Assembly: GCA_023458875.1 (NCBI GenBank)
Contig: JAEWXO010000042.1
Coordinates: forward strand, 1 to 28,758
Source: Bacillota bacterium
GTDB lineage: Bacteria > Bacillota > Clostridia > Oscillospirales > Ruminococcaceae
Direction of reading: 5' to 3'
DNA: 28,758 nucleotides
Each line of letters begins with the position of its first letter. The stretch's first letter is position 1. The translations under genes and the position numbers were made by a program. Of this stretch, positions 1 to 8,445 are shown one piece after another. The notes beneath the pieces were generated by a model that did not search any database, was not told where the DNA came from, and saw nothing but the letters and a program-made list of their open reading frames with translations.

Positions 1-31
1 TAGAATTTAAAAATATTCTCTCTGCAGCCAT
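1..31 (-). CDS. 5' end of a small gene following the WXG100 gene (partial)
   Basis: On the minus strand an ATG at 31-29 lies six bases downstream of a strong GAGGTG ribosome binding site (38-43). The ten codons left before the window edge read MAAERIFLNS. The gap to the preceding WXG100 stop codon is only 29 bases, so the two genes are almost certainly co-transcribed. The MAA start resembles that of the neighbouring WXG100 protein, and WXG100 genes often come in pairs, so a second WXG100-type protein is the likeliest identity. That is inference from position; the visible residues cannot prove a family. Confidence 0.6.
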   Translation of the reverse strand, partial: MAAERIFLNS

Positions 32-60
32 TTTATTCACCTCATATTTATCTTTCTTAA

Positions 61-378
61 TTATTCAAATGTAATACTGCTTGTTGCACTCTTTACGTCC
101 TCAGCCTGACTGTCATATGCATCTGCAACCTTTATAAGCTGTGAACTGTATTCGTTCATAAGGTCGAAAAGCTGTTCAAACTTTGGCTTTGCTCCTGATG
201 CTACTGACTGAAATTCCTTTGAGCCTGTGCCGTCCCATATCGGCAGAAGGTCACCCTCGATAACACCGTAAAGTGCACTGAATTCCTTGTAAAAATCTGT
301 TGCTGTGTTTGTGATGTCACTTGCTATTTTTCTAAGGGAATCTGTTCCCTCATTAAGTGATCTGATATTCGCTGCCAT
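61..378 (-). CDS. WXG100 family protein (type VII secretion substrate/partner)
   Basis: A 105-residue helical protein with the family signature WDG at residues 48-50, in the turn between two predicted helices (about 8-44 and 53-98). Length and layout match the WXG100/EsxA family, which forms helical-hairpin dimers exported by EssC-type ATPases. An upstream in-frame ATG at 393 exists, but the start at 378 is chosen because GGAGGAGAAAGTT sits directly in front of it. No exact YxxxD/E export signal is visible at the C-terminus; the nearest is Tyr88 followed by Glu93. The gene has its own strong promoter, as expected for a highly expressed substrate, and is followed after 29 bases by another small gene. 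The family call is secure from motif, size and the EssC/YukD neighbours. Whether it is an effector or a structural partner is unknown. Confidence 0.9.
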   Translation of the reverse strand: MAANIRSLNEGTDSLRKIASDITNTATDFYKEFSALYGVIEGDLLPIWDGTGSKEFQSVASGAKPKFEQLFDLMNEYSSQLIKVADAYDSQAEDVKSATSSITFE

Positions 379-443
379 AACTTTCTCCTCCAAATAATTA
401 TTTTACTTGTTTTTCTTTTCAGGTTTTTGTACCCTGTGACTAT

Positions 444-474
444 ATTATAGCATATCGGATTTTTTTCAGGTAAA
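444..474 (-). promoter_or_regulatory. Promoter of the WXG100 gene (extended -10)
   Basis: On the minus strand there is a perfect TATAAT (444-449) directly preceded by TGC, an extended -10 element. The -35 is weak: TACCTG at 17 bp or TTTACC at 19 bp spacing. It lies about 65 bases before the WXG100 start codon. Extended -10 promoters often tolerate a poor -35 and are then open to activator control. Confidence 0.75.
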
Positions 475-536
475 AAAACAGTCTTTATTAATATTTTAGT
501 TATTTTAGAAAAAAGGGAAGCCCTCAAATGACATAA

Positions 537-548
537 AAACATATGTTT
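537..548. promoter_or_regulatory. 12-bp perfect palindrome, candidate operator
   Basis: AAACATATGTTT is a perfect 12-bp inverted repeat between the iteron-like repeats (559-621) and the WXG100 promoter (444-474). Replication initiators of the Rep_3 type typically bind direct repeats as monomers and inverted repeats as dimers, so the position fits an operator. Binding is not demonstrated, and short AT-rich palindromes arise easily by chance. Confidence 0.35.
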
Positions 549-558
549 AAAAAATTTC

Positions 559-621
559 TGCTGAATTTCACCAACCAGCATGCTGAAAATCACCACACTG
601 AATGCTGAATCCTACCACACG
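559..621 (-). repeat. Three iteron-like direct repeats, 22-bp period
   Basis: Three 19-nt units at 603-621, 581-599 and 559-577 start exactly 22 bp apart. On the minus strand they read CGTGTGGTAGGATTCAGCA, AGTGTGGTGATTTTCAGCA and TGGTTGGTGAAATTCAGCA. The 3' half TTCAGCA is invariant and the 5' half shares GTGTGGT/GGTTGGT. A 22-bp spacing places the sites on one face of the helix, as in plasmid iterons. The array is in the 263-bp gap between the two-TM gene and the WXG100 gene, upstream of the latter's promoter, and an AT-rich tract follows it. Confidence 0.7.
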
Positions 622-641
622 TTTTTTACTATATTTCTGCC

Positions 642-1337
642 TTATTCCAGTGCATATGCCTTCGAATCATATATAACAACCTTTGAATCAAGCTGTAGCT
701 TCTTGAGCTGTTTCTCATCACATACTATTCTTCTTACTATTTTCTTTTCATCATAAAAGGCAACGTCCACATAATATGTTGTAAAAGAAGAATCACCTAC
801 ATCCTTAGATTCTGAATAAAAGTATACCGCATTTCCTATTGCTATATCAGAATTTTCAGGAATCATATTTGATTTTTTTAATGAACGCATAAAACTGATT
901 ATAAAAATCAAAAAAAACACAACTGAAAGCGCAGTATTTATGGGGTTTCCTCCCTCTGAGTTTATGGAAGAAAACATTAAAACGACAGCACCTATTAAAA
1001 ATACACAGCTTCCTAGAATAGCCTTAAAAAAATCCGGTTTTTCATTCTTTATAATTTCAGATAACATATTATACTCATCGGTTGTAATTTTTCTTAAATT
1101 CAATTCATCCGGCGTAATCATTTCAAATGCAATTTCTTCTTTGAAATCAAATATATTCAGCTTGTAAAATTCTGCCTTGTTCACAAACAGCTGCCTCATC
1201 ATCTCTGTCGGATGTATGCAAAAATGGTCATCGCAATGATTTTTCTCCTTAAGCTCACGTGAGTAAAAAACTTTTAACACTGCCTGATCCATCTCATACC
1301 TTTTAATATCATTTTGTTTTTTTGTCAGTTCGTCCAT
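642..1337 (-). CDS. Two-TM membrane protein of the type VII locus, unknown function
   Basis: A 231-residue protein with a soluble N-terminal part (1-105), a transmembrane hairpin (about 106-124 and 134-151) and a beta-rich C-terminal part (about 160-231). That last part loosely resembles DUF3592-type modules: a Y-x-V-D-V-x-F strand pair followed by a strand reading KVVIYDS. There is no signal peptide and no catalytic motif. GAGGAG lies ten bases before the start. It follows the YukD-like gene by 29 bases and precedes the WXG100 gene, so it is probably part of the secretion operon. By position it could fill the role of a small membrane component such as EssA, but no sequence similarity to EssA is visible and I assign no function. 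Confidence 0.8.
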   Translation of the reverse strand: MDELTKKQNDIKRYEMDQAVLKVFYSRELKEKNHCDDHFCIHPTEMMRQLFVNKAEFYKLNIFDFKEEIAFEMITPDELNLRKITTDEYNMLSEIIKNEKPDFFKAILGSCVFLIGAVVLMFSSINSEGGNPINTALSVVFFLIFIISFMRSLKKSNMIPENSDIAIGNAVYFYSESKDVGDSSFTTYYVDVAFYDEKKIVRRIVCDEKQLKKLQLDSKVVIYDSKAYALE

Positions 1338-1366
1338 CTTTCATATTCTCCTCTTATAAAATTTTA

Positions 1367-1618
1367 TTACATAATCATGAGCTGTGAATGATTTTTAATT
1401 CCCAGTTCCTTTAATGTTTTATCCGGTGCAAATATTTTTCCGCTTTCATGGCTGCAAAGAACATCAAAATCACTGCCGCAGAAAAACCCTTCGGATATTT
1501 CGGCAAACATTTCTGTGAGAAGCTTAACTGCCTCGTACACATACATATTTTCCGTCAGATATACTTCATATGATCTTCCGCTGGCCGGAAGATATATCTG
1601 AGTCAGTATCTTATCCAT
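1367..1618 (-). CDS. YukD/EsaB-type ubiquitin-like protein
   Basis: An 83-residue protein with the beta-grasp layout of the YukD/EsaB family: strand ILTQIYLP, strand SYEVYL, helix EAVKLLTEMF, then a strand and the terminal TLKELGIKNHSQLMIM segment typical of ubiquitin-like folds. It has no C-terminal Gly-Gly, as is known for YukD. In T7SSb systems this family is a cytosolic partner that binds the EssC/YukC machinery. The start at 1618 is preferred over the ATG at 1627 because AGGTGA lies six bases before it. The start codon overlaps the last codons of the EssC gene (ATGGATAA), so translation is probably coupled. Confidence 0.85.
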   Translation of the reverse strand: MDKILTQIYLPASGRSYEVYLTENMYVYEAVKLLTEMFAEISEGFFCGSDFDVLCSHESGKIFAPDKTLKELGIKNHSQLMIM

Positions 1619-4600
1619 TGTTATCACCTGCCAGTATAAATTTTACGACTGCTTTTTCATTCTGTATGATAATTCCCGTATTTTTTTCTGAGGTAATATC
1701 CAATTTGTTTTTTATATCAAAAAGGCTCTGCTTTGATACGTTTTCCCCGAGCCAGATTCCAAGCCTGTTAAACCATTCATCGTGCTCATTGTCAAGGAAA
1801 AGCACGCCTTTATCCCTGTTGCCGCGCACTATTATTCTTTCGTAGCAGCCGGCAGGCTCTTTCATTTTTTCAGGTGTATCCGTAACAATATAGCTTATGT
1901 TGTGTATCTCGCATCCGAGCATTGCCTCTATAAAACGCACCATACACATAGTGCTTACATCGGCTGTTGCTTCGAAAAGATTTATTATGATATAAACGTG
2001 TCTGAAGGAATCGGAAAGATACCATTCACCTTTTTCGTTCTTTTCAAGTGCCGCATCACGCTCAAGGTACATTTCCCTGTATTTTTCCTGCCATGCGTCC
2101 AGACCCTCTGCTCCGCTGATATATGTAAATGCTCTTTGTTCCGGAACATTTATCATGCACTTAGGATCAACAAGGATGATATCCGCACTTTCATCAGCCG
2201 ACATTGTTTCCGCCAGATACAGGGAAAAATCCGACAGAAGCTTTTCTGATTCCGCTGAAACAAATGTTATATAGCTGTCTGAAAAATCAGCAGTACATAT
2301 TTCGTTGCTGCCGCTCAGCGTTCCTAAAGGCACTGACGATACTCCTCCGGAGTATTTTATAAGTTCATCTGCTGTTATCTGTTCAGCACGGATTATATAC
2401 TGCTTCGCACTGACAGATGATGAGGCTGACGCTTTGGAACAGAGCTTTTCTATTTTTTCGGAAGGATCACTTTCAGAAGAAGGTGCATCCTGATTTTCTT
2501 CATTGTATTCCTTATCAAGAATATCTGCTGTCTGGAATTCGTACACATGTGAGCCGTATCTTACAAGCCCTCTTCCACTGTACTCAGACGGAATTATACC
2601 GTCAGTTCTTCCGAGAACCGCAGCATAGTCAAGCCTGTCATTCATTCTGAGCATATAATTCTGACCGATATTCTGTTTTAACCTTGAATTTATATTTATT
2701 GAGGCCGAGCCAAGGACGATATAAACTCCGCACTTTATTCCCTCTCTTGAAATGTATGCAAGCTCTGATACATACTTGTCATATTCCTCATTAAAAAGAA
2801 CATAGTTGTTAAGCATAAGGACAACATTCGGAAGTGTGCTTCCGGAACGTCTGCAGTACTCCTGATATTCGCCGCCATACGGAGCAAAAAGTTTATTTCT
2901 CTTAATTATCTCCTGCCTCAGCTCAGCCAGCAGTCTGATAACATCGTCATTTTCATCTGCCATGACAACATTTCCGACCTGAGGGGTCTTTTCAAATATT
3001 CTGAGATACCCGGAATCAAATTCAAGAATGTATATGTTTACTTCCTCCGCTGTATAACGGTATATAAGTGAATAAATAAGTGTAATGAAGAAGCTGTCCA
3101 TACCTCCTCCCGGAGAGCTGTATATACAAAGGTTGCCTTTTTCGGAAAACGGCACTGTCATTATATGCTGCTGTCTCTCATAAAGATCATCCCACTTTCC
3201 TATTATCGGTTCAAGATTATATTTTCCTGAAGGCACGTCATATTCATTATACAGCTGTTCAAGAGAAATAAATGACGGAAGAGGGAGAAGCCATAGAGGA
3301 CGTATCTGTATATTTCCTGCCATAGAAATAAGGTACTGACGCACTGCAACAAGCTCTGAGCTGACATGCTCGTTGTTGTTTTCTGTATTGTCCTTTATTT
3401 TTTTCTCGCAGAGTACTGTTCCTGTACTGTTTATAAGCTCTGCTGATTTTGCAGCCTTGTTCTGTATTCTGCCGTTCTGCGTATAATCAGCACCGCACCA
3501 TGCAGACTGACCTAAACTGAACAGCTCGTTATAGCCTACCTGAAGATAAAATCTTCCTGTTGCCTGTATTTCGGCTGCATCAGGGCAGCGTATTACCGCT
3601 GTACTGTCGGATTTATCCTGAACCTTCAGACATATTTTAAAACGTGAGTTACTCCATATCTGAGGGCTGACAACGCTGTCAGGCTTCTGTGTGGCAAGTA
3701 TAAGGTGAACGCCGAGGCTTCGACCTATACGTGCAGTACTTACAAGGGAGTCCATAAATTCAGGCTGCTGGGATTTAAGCTCCGCAAACTCGTCGCATAC
3801 TATAAACAGATGAGGAAGTGCTTCAAAATCAGCACCGTTTCTCCTGAGCTTCTGATATTTATAAATATCCATAGTTCCTTCGCCTGATATTTTTCTTGCC
3901 TTCTTGAAAAGATTCTGACGTCTTTTGAGCTCACTTTCTATTGAAATACGTGAACGTTCGATAGTTGCACCGTCAAGATTGGTAACAGTACCTGCAAGAT
4001 GAGGAAGCTTTACTGTTTTCTCAGTTATTTTTCCGTCTTCGGTTACTCTTTCCACGCTTTCAAATGCATCTGCAAGGCCGCCGCCCTTATAGTCTATTAT
4101 AAGGAATGATATTTCCTCAGGGCTGTAATTAACAGCAAGGGACAATATGAATGTAATAATGGTTTCACTTTTTCCCGAACCTGTAGTACCCGCAATAAGT
4201 CCGTGAGGACCGTGAAATTTTTCATGCAGGTCTATATAGAAGCTGTCTCCTGACTGATTTACACCTATAGGAGTCTGAAGTGATTTTGAAGGATCATTTT
4301 CATACCATCTTGTAAGACAGTTAAGATGTTCAACCTTTGAAACTCCGAACATTTCAAGAAATGTAAGCATCTGCGGCAGCTTGTATCTCTCGGCATACAG
4401 ATCAAGCTTAATATTTGATATACTGTCAATGAAGTCTGAAAATGTACTGTCATCTATACTGTCAGGTACAAAAATCTGTTCTGTATTTTTCTCATCCTCA
4501 CTGCCGCGCTTATACATACACGCCTGGCCGTTTTCTGAAACATCAAATATAATATCGGAGTCAATATAGTTACGCATATCAAAAAGTGTAAACATACTGA

Positions 4601-6308
4601 ACCTTATGTTTTTATAATTTTTCAGAATCAGCGAAACAGGTGTCATCTGCTCTGTCAGTTCCTTATCAGCAGTAATAAGAAGAACATACGGACGCGTACA
4701 TTCCTTTTCTTCAAGTCTGTCTGATATTTCCTTTTCAAGCTGTACTGAAAGCTCCTTTACTCCCAGACTGTCAGATGCAACATATCTGAATGTATTGTTA
4801 TCATTCCATACATGAGGAAGCCATCCGGCATAATCCCATTTATCAGCTTCGTTATCATTATATATAAAAATGAGTTTTAATTCATCGTAGCTGTAAAGTG
4901 ATGTCAGCTGTACAACAAGTGCTTTTACAAAAGCCTCTGACTTCTCTCTGTTTCCGGTAAAGCCGCATATATATCCGTCCTTCAGTGACAGCGGAATGTT
5001 TACATTTTCAAGCTTTCTTTCCTCACTTACGAGCTGATAAAGATTATCCGTAAGCTGGTCGGTGTTTACGGTAAGCTTCTTTTCAGGATATTTAAGCCGG
5101 ATCAAAGGGTCTGTATCACCCTTGCCTATACATACCGTAAGAAAATCCGAGCTTCTGATATTTTTACACCATAAATATTTGTCAGGCTTTCCGTCGGCTC
5201 CGTATGCGAGTCCGGCACATCTTACAGAAGGATAATAAATATCATTCATTATATCCGACTGATCATTTAAAATACGTTTTATTTCGGCACGTGCATTACT
5301 TATATATCCCGAATAAAGCTCCAGACGTTCCCTGTTCTTTCTTATCTCACTTTTCTTTGTAACCCTGTTAAGAACAACAGGCCACATAATAGCGGAACAC
5401 ATCATTGTACCCGCCATTATGATTGACGGTACCACGTATGAAAATCCCGTTCCTCTGTAATATGAGGCAAGAACAGAATACCCGGCAGTCATAACCGATC
5501 CGCTGCACATGGTAAAGGACGGCCCGAGTCTCAGAACGGCAGACTGATTTTCTTTTTTTTCCTTGTCCGGCGGTAACTCAAGCTCAAGATTCTTTTCTTC
5601 TATGTTTTTGTTCTGAAGCTTTATTGTTCTGTAAAAATACTGCTTCTGTTCTTCATCCTCAGCCGGTTTTTCTGTCAGAATTATCTCGTTTTTATCTGCC
5701 TCATAAAAAATATTGCTGTCGTATCCTGCTAAATCGTCATAAATATTTGCAGCAATAAAATCATATCCGATAATAAACTTATAGCCGAGAATAAATATTA
5801 CATCCCCGGCTTTAAGTCCGGATTCTGAAATACGTTTATTGTTGAGATATGTACCGTTACGGCTGTCCTGGTCCTTAACTGACCATTCTCCGTTTCTTCT
5901 TTCGATTACCGCATGTCTTCCGGAAATATACTTACTGTTTATAAATATACTGTTGTCTTTTTTCTGACCTATGCTTATTACGGCATCGCTGTTTTTAAGA
6001 AAAAGCTTCTTATATCTGCATCTTTCCTGTACAACAGGCTCTGAAAGCACTATGCATTCTTCGCCCTCTGTTTCTGCCATAAACACATCATTATCATTTA
6101 TTATATGGGTCTGTACGCTCTTGCCGTCTTCCTTGATTCTGCACTCTGCATTTGAGGATACTCTCCATGCATCCTCAGAACCCTCTATATTAAGTATTTC
6201 GGTTTTTCCGCTGTTTGTATAATATTCTATTCCGTAGCGGCCTTCCTTTTTATCCGGGAGTATTATCATGCTGACGGATTTTTTTTGTATTAACGTTATC
6301 AGAAGCAC
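1611..6308 (-). CDS. essC: EssC/YukB-type FtsK/SpoIIIE ATPase, type VII secretion motor
   Basis: About 1565 residues, the usual size for Firmicutes EssC. Order from the N-terminus: a divergent FHA-like module (about 1-90); a canonical FHA domain (about 110-175) with GRHA and SRNGT; a membrane hairpin (about 265-315); a degenerate ATPase module (about 390-590) with GFTGNREKSE in place of Walker A; an intact FtsK/SpoIIIE ATPase with Walker A GTTGSGKSE near 707-715 and Walker B LFIVCDE near 834-840; then two further modules with ruined nucleotide sites (SSPGGGMDS near 1064; VSAESEKLL near 1350). The intact motor should drive substrate export at the membrane. I chose GTG at 6308 because AGGTG lies nine bases before it; GTG at 6320 and ATG at 6269 are alternatives. 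It begins one base beyond the preceding stop codon. The FHA domain implies phosphothreonine-dependent assembly, which fits the kinase genes nearby. Confidence 0.93.
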   Translation of the reverse strand: MLLITLIQKKSVSMIILPDKKEGRYGIEYYTNSGKTEILNIEGSEDAWRVSSNAECRIKEDGKSVQTHIINDNDVFMAETEGEECIVLSEPVVQERCRYKKLFLKNSDAVISIGQKKDNSIFINSKYISGRHAVIERRNGEWSVKDQDSRNGTYLNNKRISESGLKAGDVIFILGYKFIIGYDFIAANIYDDLAGYDSNIFYEADKNEIILTEKPAEDEEQKQYFYRTIKLQNKNIEEKNLELELPPDKEKKENQSAVLRLGPSFTMCSGSVMTAGYSVLASYYRGTGFSYVVPSIIMAGTMMCSAIMWPVVLNRVTKKSEIRKNRERLELYSGYISNARAEIKRILNDQSDIMNDIYYPSVRCAGLAYGADGKPDKYLWCKNIRSSDFLTVCIGKGDTDPLIRLKYPEKKLTVNTDQLTDNLYQLVSEERKLENVNIPLSLKDGYICGFTGNREKSEAFVKALVVQLTSLYSYDELKLIFIYNDNEADKWDYAGWLPHVWNDNNTFRYVASDSLGVKELSVQLEKEISDRLEEKECTRPYVLLITADKELTEQMTPVSLILKNYKNIRFSMFTLFDMRNYIDSDIIFDVSENGQACMYKRGSEDEKNTEQIFVPDSIDDSTFSDFIDSISNIKLDLYAERYKLPQMLTFLEMFGVSKVEHLNCLTRWYENDPSKSLQTPIGVNQSGDSFYIDLHEKFHGPHGLIAGTTGSGKSETIITFILSLAVNYSPEEISFLIIDYKGGGLADAFESVERVTEDGKITEKTVKLPHLAGTVTNLDGATIERSRISIESELKRRQNLFKKARKISGEGTMDIYKYQKLRRNGADFEALPHLFIVCDEFAELKSQQPEFMDSLVSTARIGRSLGVHLILATQKPDSVVSPQIWSNSRFKICLKVQDKSDSTAVIRCPDAAEIQATGRFYLQVGYNELFSLGQSAWCGADYTQNGRIQNKAAKSAELINSTGTVLCEKKIKDNTENNNEHVSSELVAVRQYLISMAGNIQIRPLWLLPLPSFISLEQLYNEYDVPSGKYNLEPIIGKWDDLYERQQHIMTVPFSEKGNLCIYSSPGGGMDSFFITLIYSLIYRYTAEEVNIYILEFDSGYLRIFEKTPQVGNVVMADENDDVIRLLAELRQEIIKRNKLFAPYGGEYQEYCRRSGSTLPNVVLMLNNYVLFNEEYDKYVSELAYISREGIKCGVYIVLGSASININSRLKQNIGQNYMLRMNDRLDYAAVLGRTDGIIPSEYSGRGLVRYGSHVYEFQTADILDKEYNEENQDAPSSESDPSEKIEKLCSKASASSSVSAKQYIIRAEQITADELIKYSGGVSSVPLGTLSGSNEICTADFSDSYITFVSAESEKLLSDFSLYLAETMSADESADIILVDPKCMINVPEQRAFTYISGAEGLDAWQEKYREMYLERDAALEKNEKGEWYLSDSFRHVYIIINLFEATADVSTMCMVRFIEAMLGCEIHNISYIVTDTPEKMKEPAGCYERIIVRGNRDKGVLFLDNEHDEWFNRLGIWLGENVSKQSLFDIKNKLDITSEKNTGIIIQNEKAVVKFILAGDNNG

Positions 6309-6309
6309 T

Positions 6310-7296
6310 TTAAACTGCACCTACATTCTTTTTGTTATTTGTCTTTTTCTGAATTTCAGGATAATCTATCCAGTATATTTTCACCATAAGTCCGGCAAAT
6401 ATGAAATAAGTAAAATTATCCAGTTCGTCATCGGTAAGAGCACTTCCGTTTGAATGACAGTATTCCCACTTGAATGTATCGGACAGTTCATTCATATCTC
6501 TTTCAAACGGTTCTATTATACGCCTTGCTATTGCTCTGTCACCTGACATTACTTCATCGTATCCCGGAAGCTCAGGGGTACATTCAAGCAGTGTCTTTAC
6601 GCTTATTGTATCGGCATTTTTTTTGAAATAATTCATTTTTTTATGCTCGGATATTTTTTTCAGGAAATAATAACTGTTAGGATTACACTTGTGATTCAGA
6701 TTAAAGAGCCTCATAGGGTAAGGCATTACAGGCATACTCTTAATTATTCTGAAAAAATCATCGCTGAAGCTGAAAACAATATAATTATTTTTTATACACG
6801 CCTCATTGCATATTTTTATCTCGTTGAAGCTCTGCTCACGGCTTGACGATCTGCTGAACGTAAGCTTCATATTAACTATCGTCTTAAGCTCGGAATTTAC
6901 CTGTTTTCTGATTTCACGTATATTTCTGAGTCCGCACATATTCATATATTCATTCAGCGAAAGATACACCGTCTGTTCCTTTGACCCTGTTTCAGTACAG
7001 CGTATCATTACCGCATCTATCAGCCGGTGAGTTGTTGCTTTTATTCCTCTTCCCAGAGTTGAGAAATTTTCAAGACTTACACTCAGATTTCCACAGTCTA
7101 TCTTTAAAATATCATTTTCGTCTGTCTTATTATTCTCAGATATTTTAAGCATTGCCAGCTTGTTTGTAGCTGTTGACTGTCTCATTATGCTGAATTTATT
7201 TATGGCTACTGAATTTATCCTCAGATCAGTTTTCAGAATATTTCCTACAGGCTGTGATTTTCCGTCTATTCCTGTATTATTTCTGTTACTGCTCAT
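6310..7296 (-). CDS. Replication-initiator-like winged-helix protein (Rep_3/ICE type)
   Basis: A 328-residue protein that reads like the initiators of Firmicutes plasmids and integrative elements. A first winged-helix region (about 88-180) carries THRLIDAVMI and LSLNEYMNMCGL. A second (about 205-310) has NSYYFLKKISEH, ISVKTLLECTPELPGYDEV, a basic RAIARRIIEPFERDM helix and an aromatic KWEYCHSNG strand. This C-terminal order is characteristic of such Rep proteins as I remember them. Its start overlaps the previous gene by 11 bases, with GAGG six bases upstream, and its stop is one base before the EssC start, so it is fixed inside the secretion operon. No relaxase, integrase or partition gene is visible nearby, so a regulator derived from an initiator is a reasonable reading. 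The family call is from pattern memory, not a search. Confidence 0.6.
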   Translation of the reverse strand: MSSNRNNTGIDGKSQPVGNILKTDLRINSVAINKFSIMRQSTATNKLAMLKISENNKTDENDILKIDCGNLSVSLENFSTLGRGIKATTHRLIDAVMIRCTETGSKEQTVYLSLNEYMNMCGLRNIREIRKQVNSELKTIVNMKLTFSRSSSREQSFNEIKICNEACIKNNYIVFSFSDDFFRIIKSMPVMPYPMRLFNLNHKCNPNSYYFLKKISEHKKMNYFKKNADTISVKTLLECTPELPGYDEVMSGDRAIARRIIEPFERDMNELSDTFKWEYCHSNGSALTDDELDNFTYFIFAGLMVKIYWIDYPEIQKKTNNKKNVGAV

Positions 7297-8209
7297 TTCT
7301 GCCCTCTGCTTCCGCCAGTATATCTATCAGAACATCAGGTGAAGTTCTGAAAATATCCATATTTTCAAGCTTCTGTCTGACAATACTTATTTTTTTGTCT
7401 GACGGGTATAAACTGTCCGTATCTATATGCCTGAATACATTATTCAGAATAACCCTTTTGTTTTCGAATTCTTCGCCCTCTCCTGCAATTTCATCGTCAA
7501 ATGCCCTTCTCTGCTCATTCATTTCCTTTATCTGCTGTATCATGCTTTCATCTTCAACACAGAACACCGTAAAATCATCAATGCCCGTACTCTGTGCAAT
7601 CAGTCTGCATAGTTCATTGTATGCAAGGTTTTTTCTTATACCCGGAACCATAAGTTCTTCTCTGAAATATCGTATTTTGTCATGCATTTTTTCTATATTT
7701 TCAAGACTCATCATTTCTTGAAAACAATCGATCTCAGGCTGGATAAAATAATCCTCAACCGTAAGGCATTTAGGACGGCATGGAAATTCATTTGAAATAA
7801 GCGCAAATCCCCTTTGTCTTGCAAGCTTTCCCGGAACGGGCATTTCTTTGTACTGTGTTTCAGTCATTATAATCGGCAGATTTTCTATAAGCTTTCTGGC
7901 ATGCTCGACCTGCTGCGACTGTGCCATATACATAAGAAGACGGCAGCAACCGTTCTGTGCCTGTTGATTAAACGCATATGCCATGGCCTGTGCCCTCTGT
8001 ATAAACATCTGAAGCTGAATATAGCATTCCAGCTTTTCGGCATCTTCAATAGTATTTATTTTCTGCATAAGACAATCCATTTTTTCCTGACTTATCAGCT
8101 TATCATTCTGCCCTTTAAACTTGAAAATATCATTTTTTATAATACATTTTCCAAGCTCGTCTCCGCTTATGTATTCCTTTTCAAGCAACTCTGCAATTGT
8201 TCTCTCCAT
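7286..8209 (-). CDS. Unrecognised helical protein, first gene of the type VII operon
   Basis: A 307-residue, mostly helical, soluble protein without signal peptide or membrane segment. I do not recognise a family. Visible features are a Gln/Met/Ala-rich helical stretch (about 85-125, with AMAYAFNQQAQNGC), a Pro-rich turn near 125-130, two further helical blocks, and an acidic segment near 240-250 (DDEIAGEGEEFENK). The start is supported by GGAGG six bases upstream and by a near-consensus promoter at 8242-8270. Its 3' end overlaps the replication-initiator-like gene, so the two are probably translated together and may act together, for example as partner or modulator of the DNA-binding protein. 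That role is inference from position only. Confidence 0.75.
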   Translation of the reverse strand: MERTIAELLEKEYISGDELGKCIIKNDIFKFKGQNDKLISQEKMDCLMQKINTIEDAEKLECYIQLQMFIQRAQAMAYAFNQQAQNGCCRLLMYMAQSQQVEHARKLIENLPIIMTETQYKEMPVPGKLARQRGFALISNEFPCRPKCLTVEDYFIQPEIDCFQEMMSLENIEKMHDKIRYFREELMVPGIRKNLAYNELCRLIAQSTGIDDFTVFCVEDESMIQQIKEMNEQRRAFDDEIAGEGEEFENKRVILNNVFRHIDTDSLYPSDKKISIVRQKLENMDIFRTSPDVLIDILAEAEGRNEQ

Positions 8210-8241
8210 GATGTGCCTCCTTTATTTCTTCATATGAAATA

Positions 8242-8270
8242 ATCTTACAATAAACCCGTAATAATGTCAA
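8242..8270 (-). promoter_or_regulatory. Promoter of the type VII secretion operon
   Basis: On the minus strand, TTGACA (8265-8270), a 17-bp spacer and TAAGAT (8242-8247): a consensus -35 with a five-of-six -10. It lies about 33 bases before the first start codon. A 10-bp palindrome TTCATATGAA (8229-8238) sits between promoter and start and shares its CATATG core with the palindrome at 537-548. The whole gap 8210-8496 otherwise shows only AT-rich sequence and the opposing promoter. Confidence 0.8.
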
Positions 8271-8416
8271 GTATGATATAGGTATTATAGGGATCTCTGG
8301 AATTTAAAATTGATTAAAAAAATGCCACAGTACACCTGCAAATGATAATGCTAAAGAAATAGGAACAGCCTTAACAAAAATAACAACCTATTATAAGTCT
8401 TTTTAACAAAAAAAGC

Positions 8417-8445
8417 TTGAAATATATACTTGTTTATTATATAAT
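8417..8445 (+). promoter_or_regulatory. Promoter of the FHA-PP2C-kinase operon
   Basis: TTGAAA (8417-8422), a 17-bp spacer and a perfect TATAAT (8440-8445), followed by a second TATAAT at 8462-8467 inside a partial repeat of the same stretch (ATATACTT...TATAATT). It is about 50 bases before the start codon. The promoter of the paralogous cluster at 22904-22932 has the same two hexamers and the same spacing. Confidence 0.8.

Noticed and set aside
324..596. A 90-residue open frame on the minus strand upstream of the WXG100 gene
   Set aside because: It covers the iteron-like repeats and promoter, runs past the WXG100 start in another frame, has no ribosome binding site and has unlikely composition.
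559..621. The iteron-like array taken as a plasmid replication origin
   Set aside because: No DnaA boxes, partition, relaxase or integrase genes are recognised nearby, and the initiator-like gene lies several kb away inside a secretion operon. A regulatory role is preferred, though an origin is not excluded.
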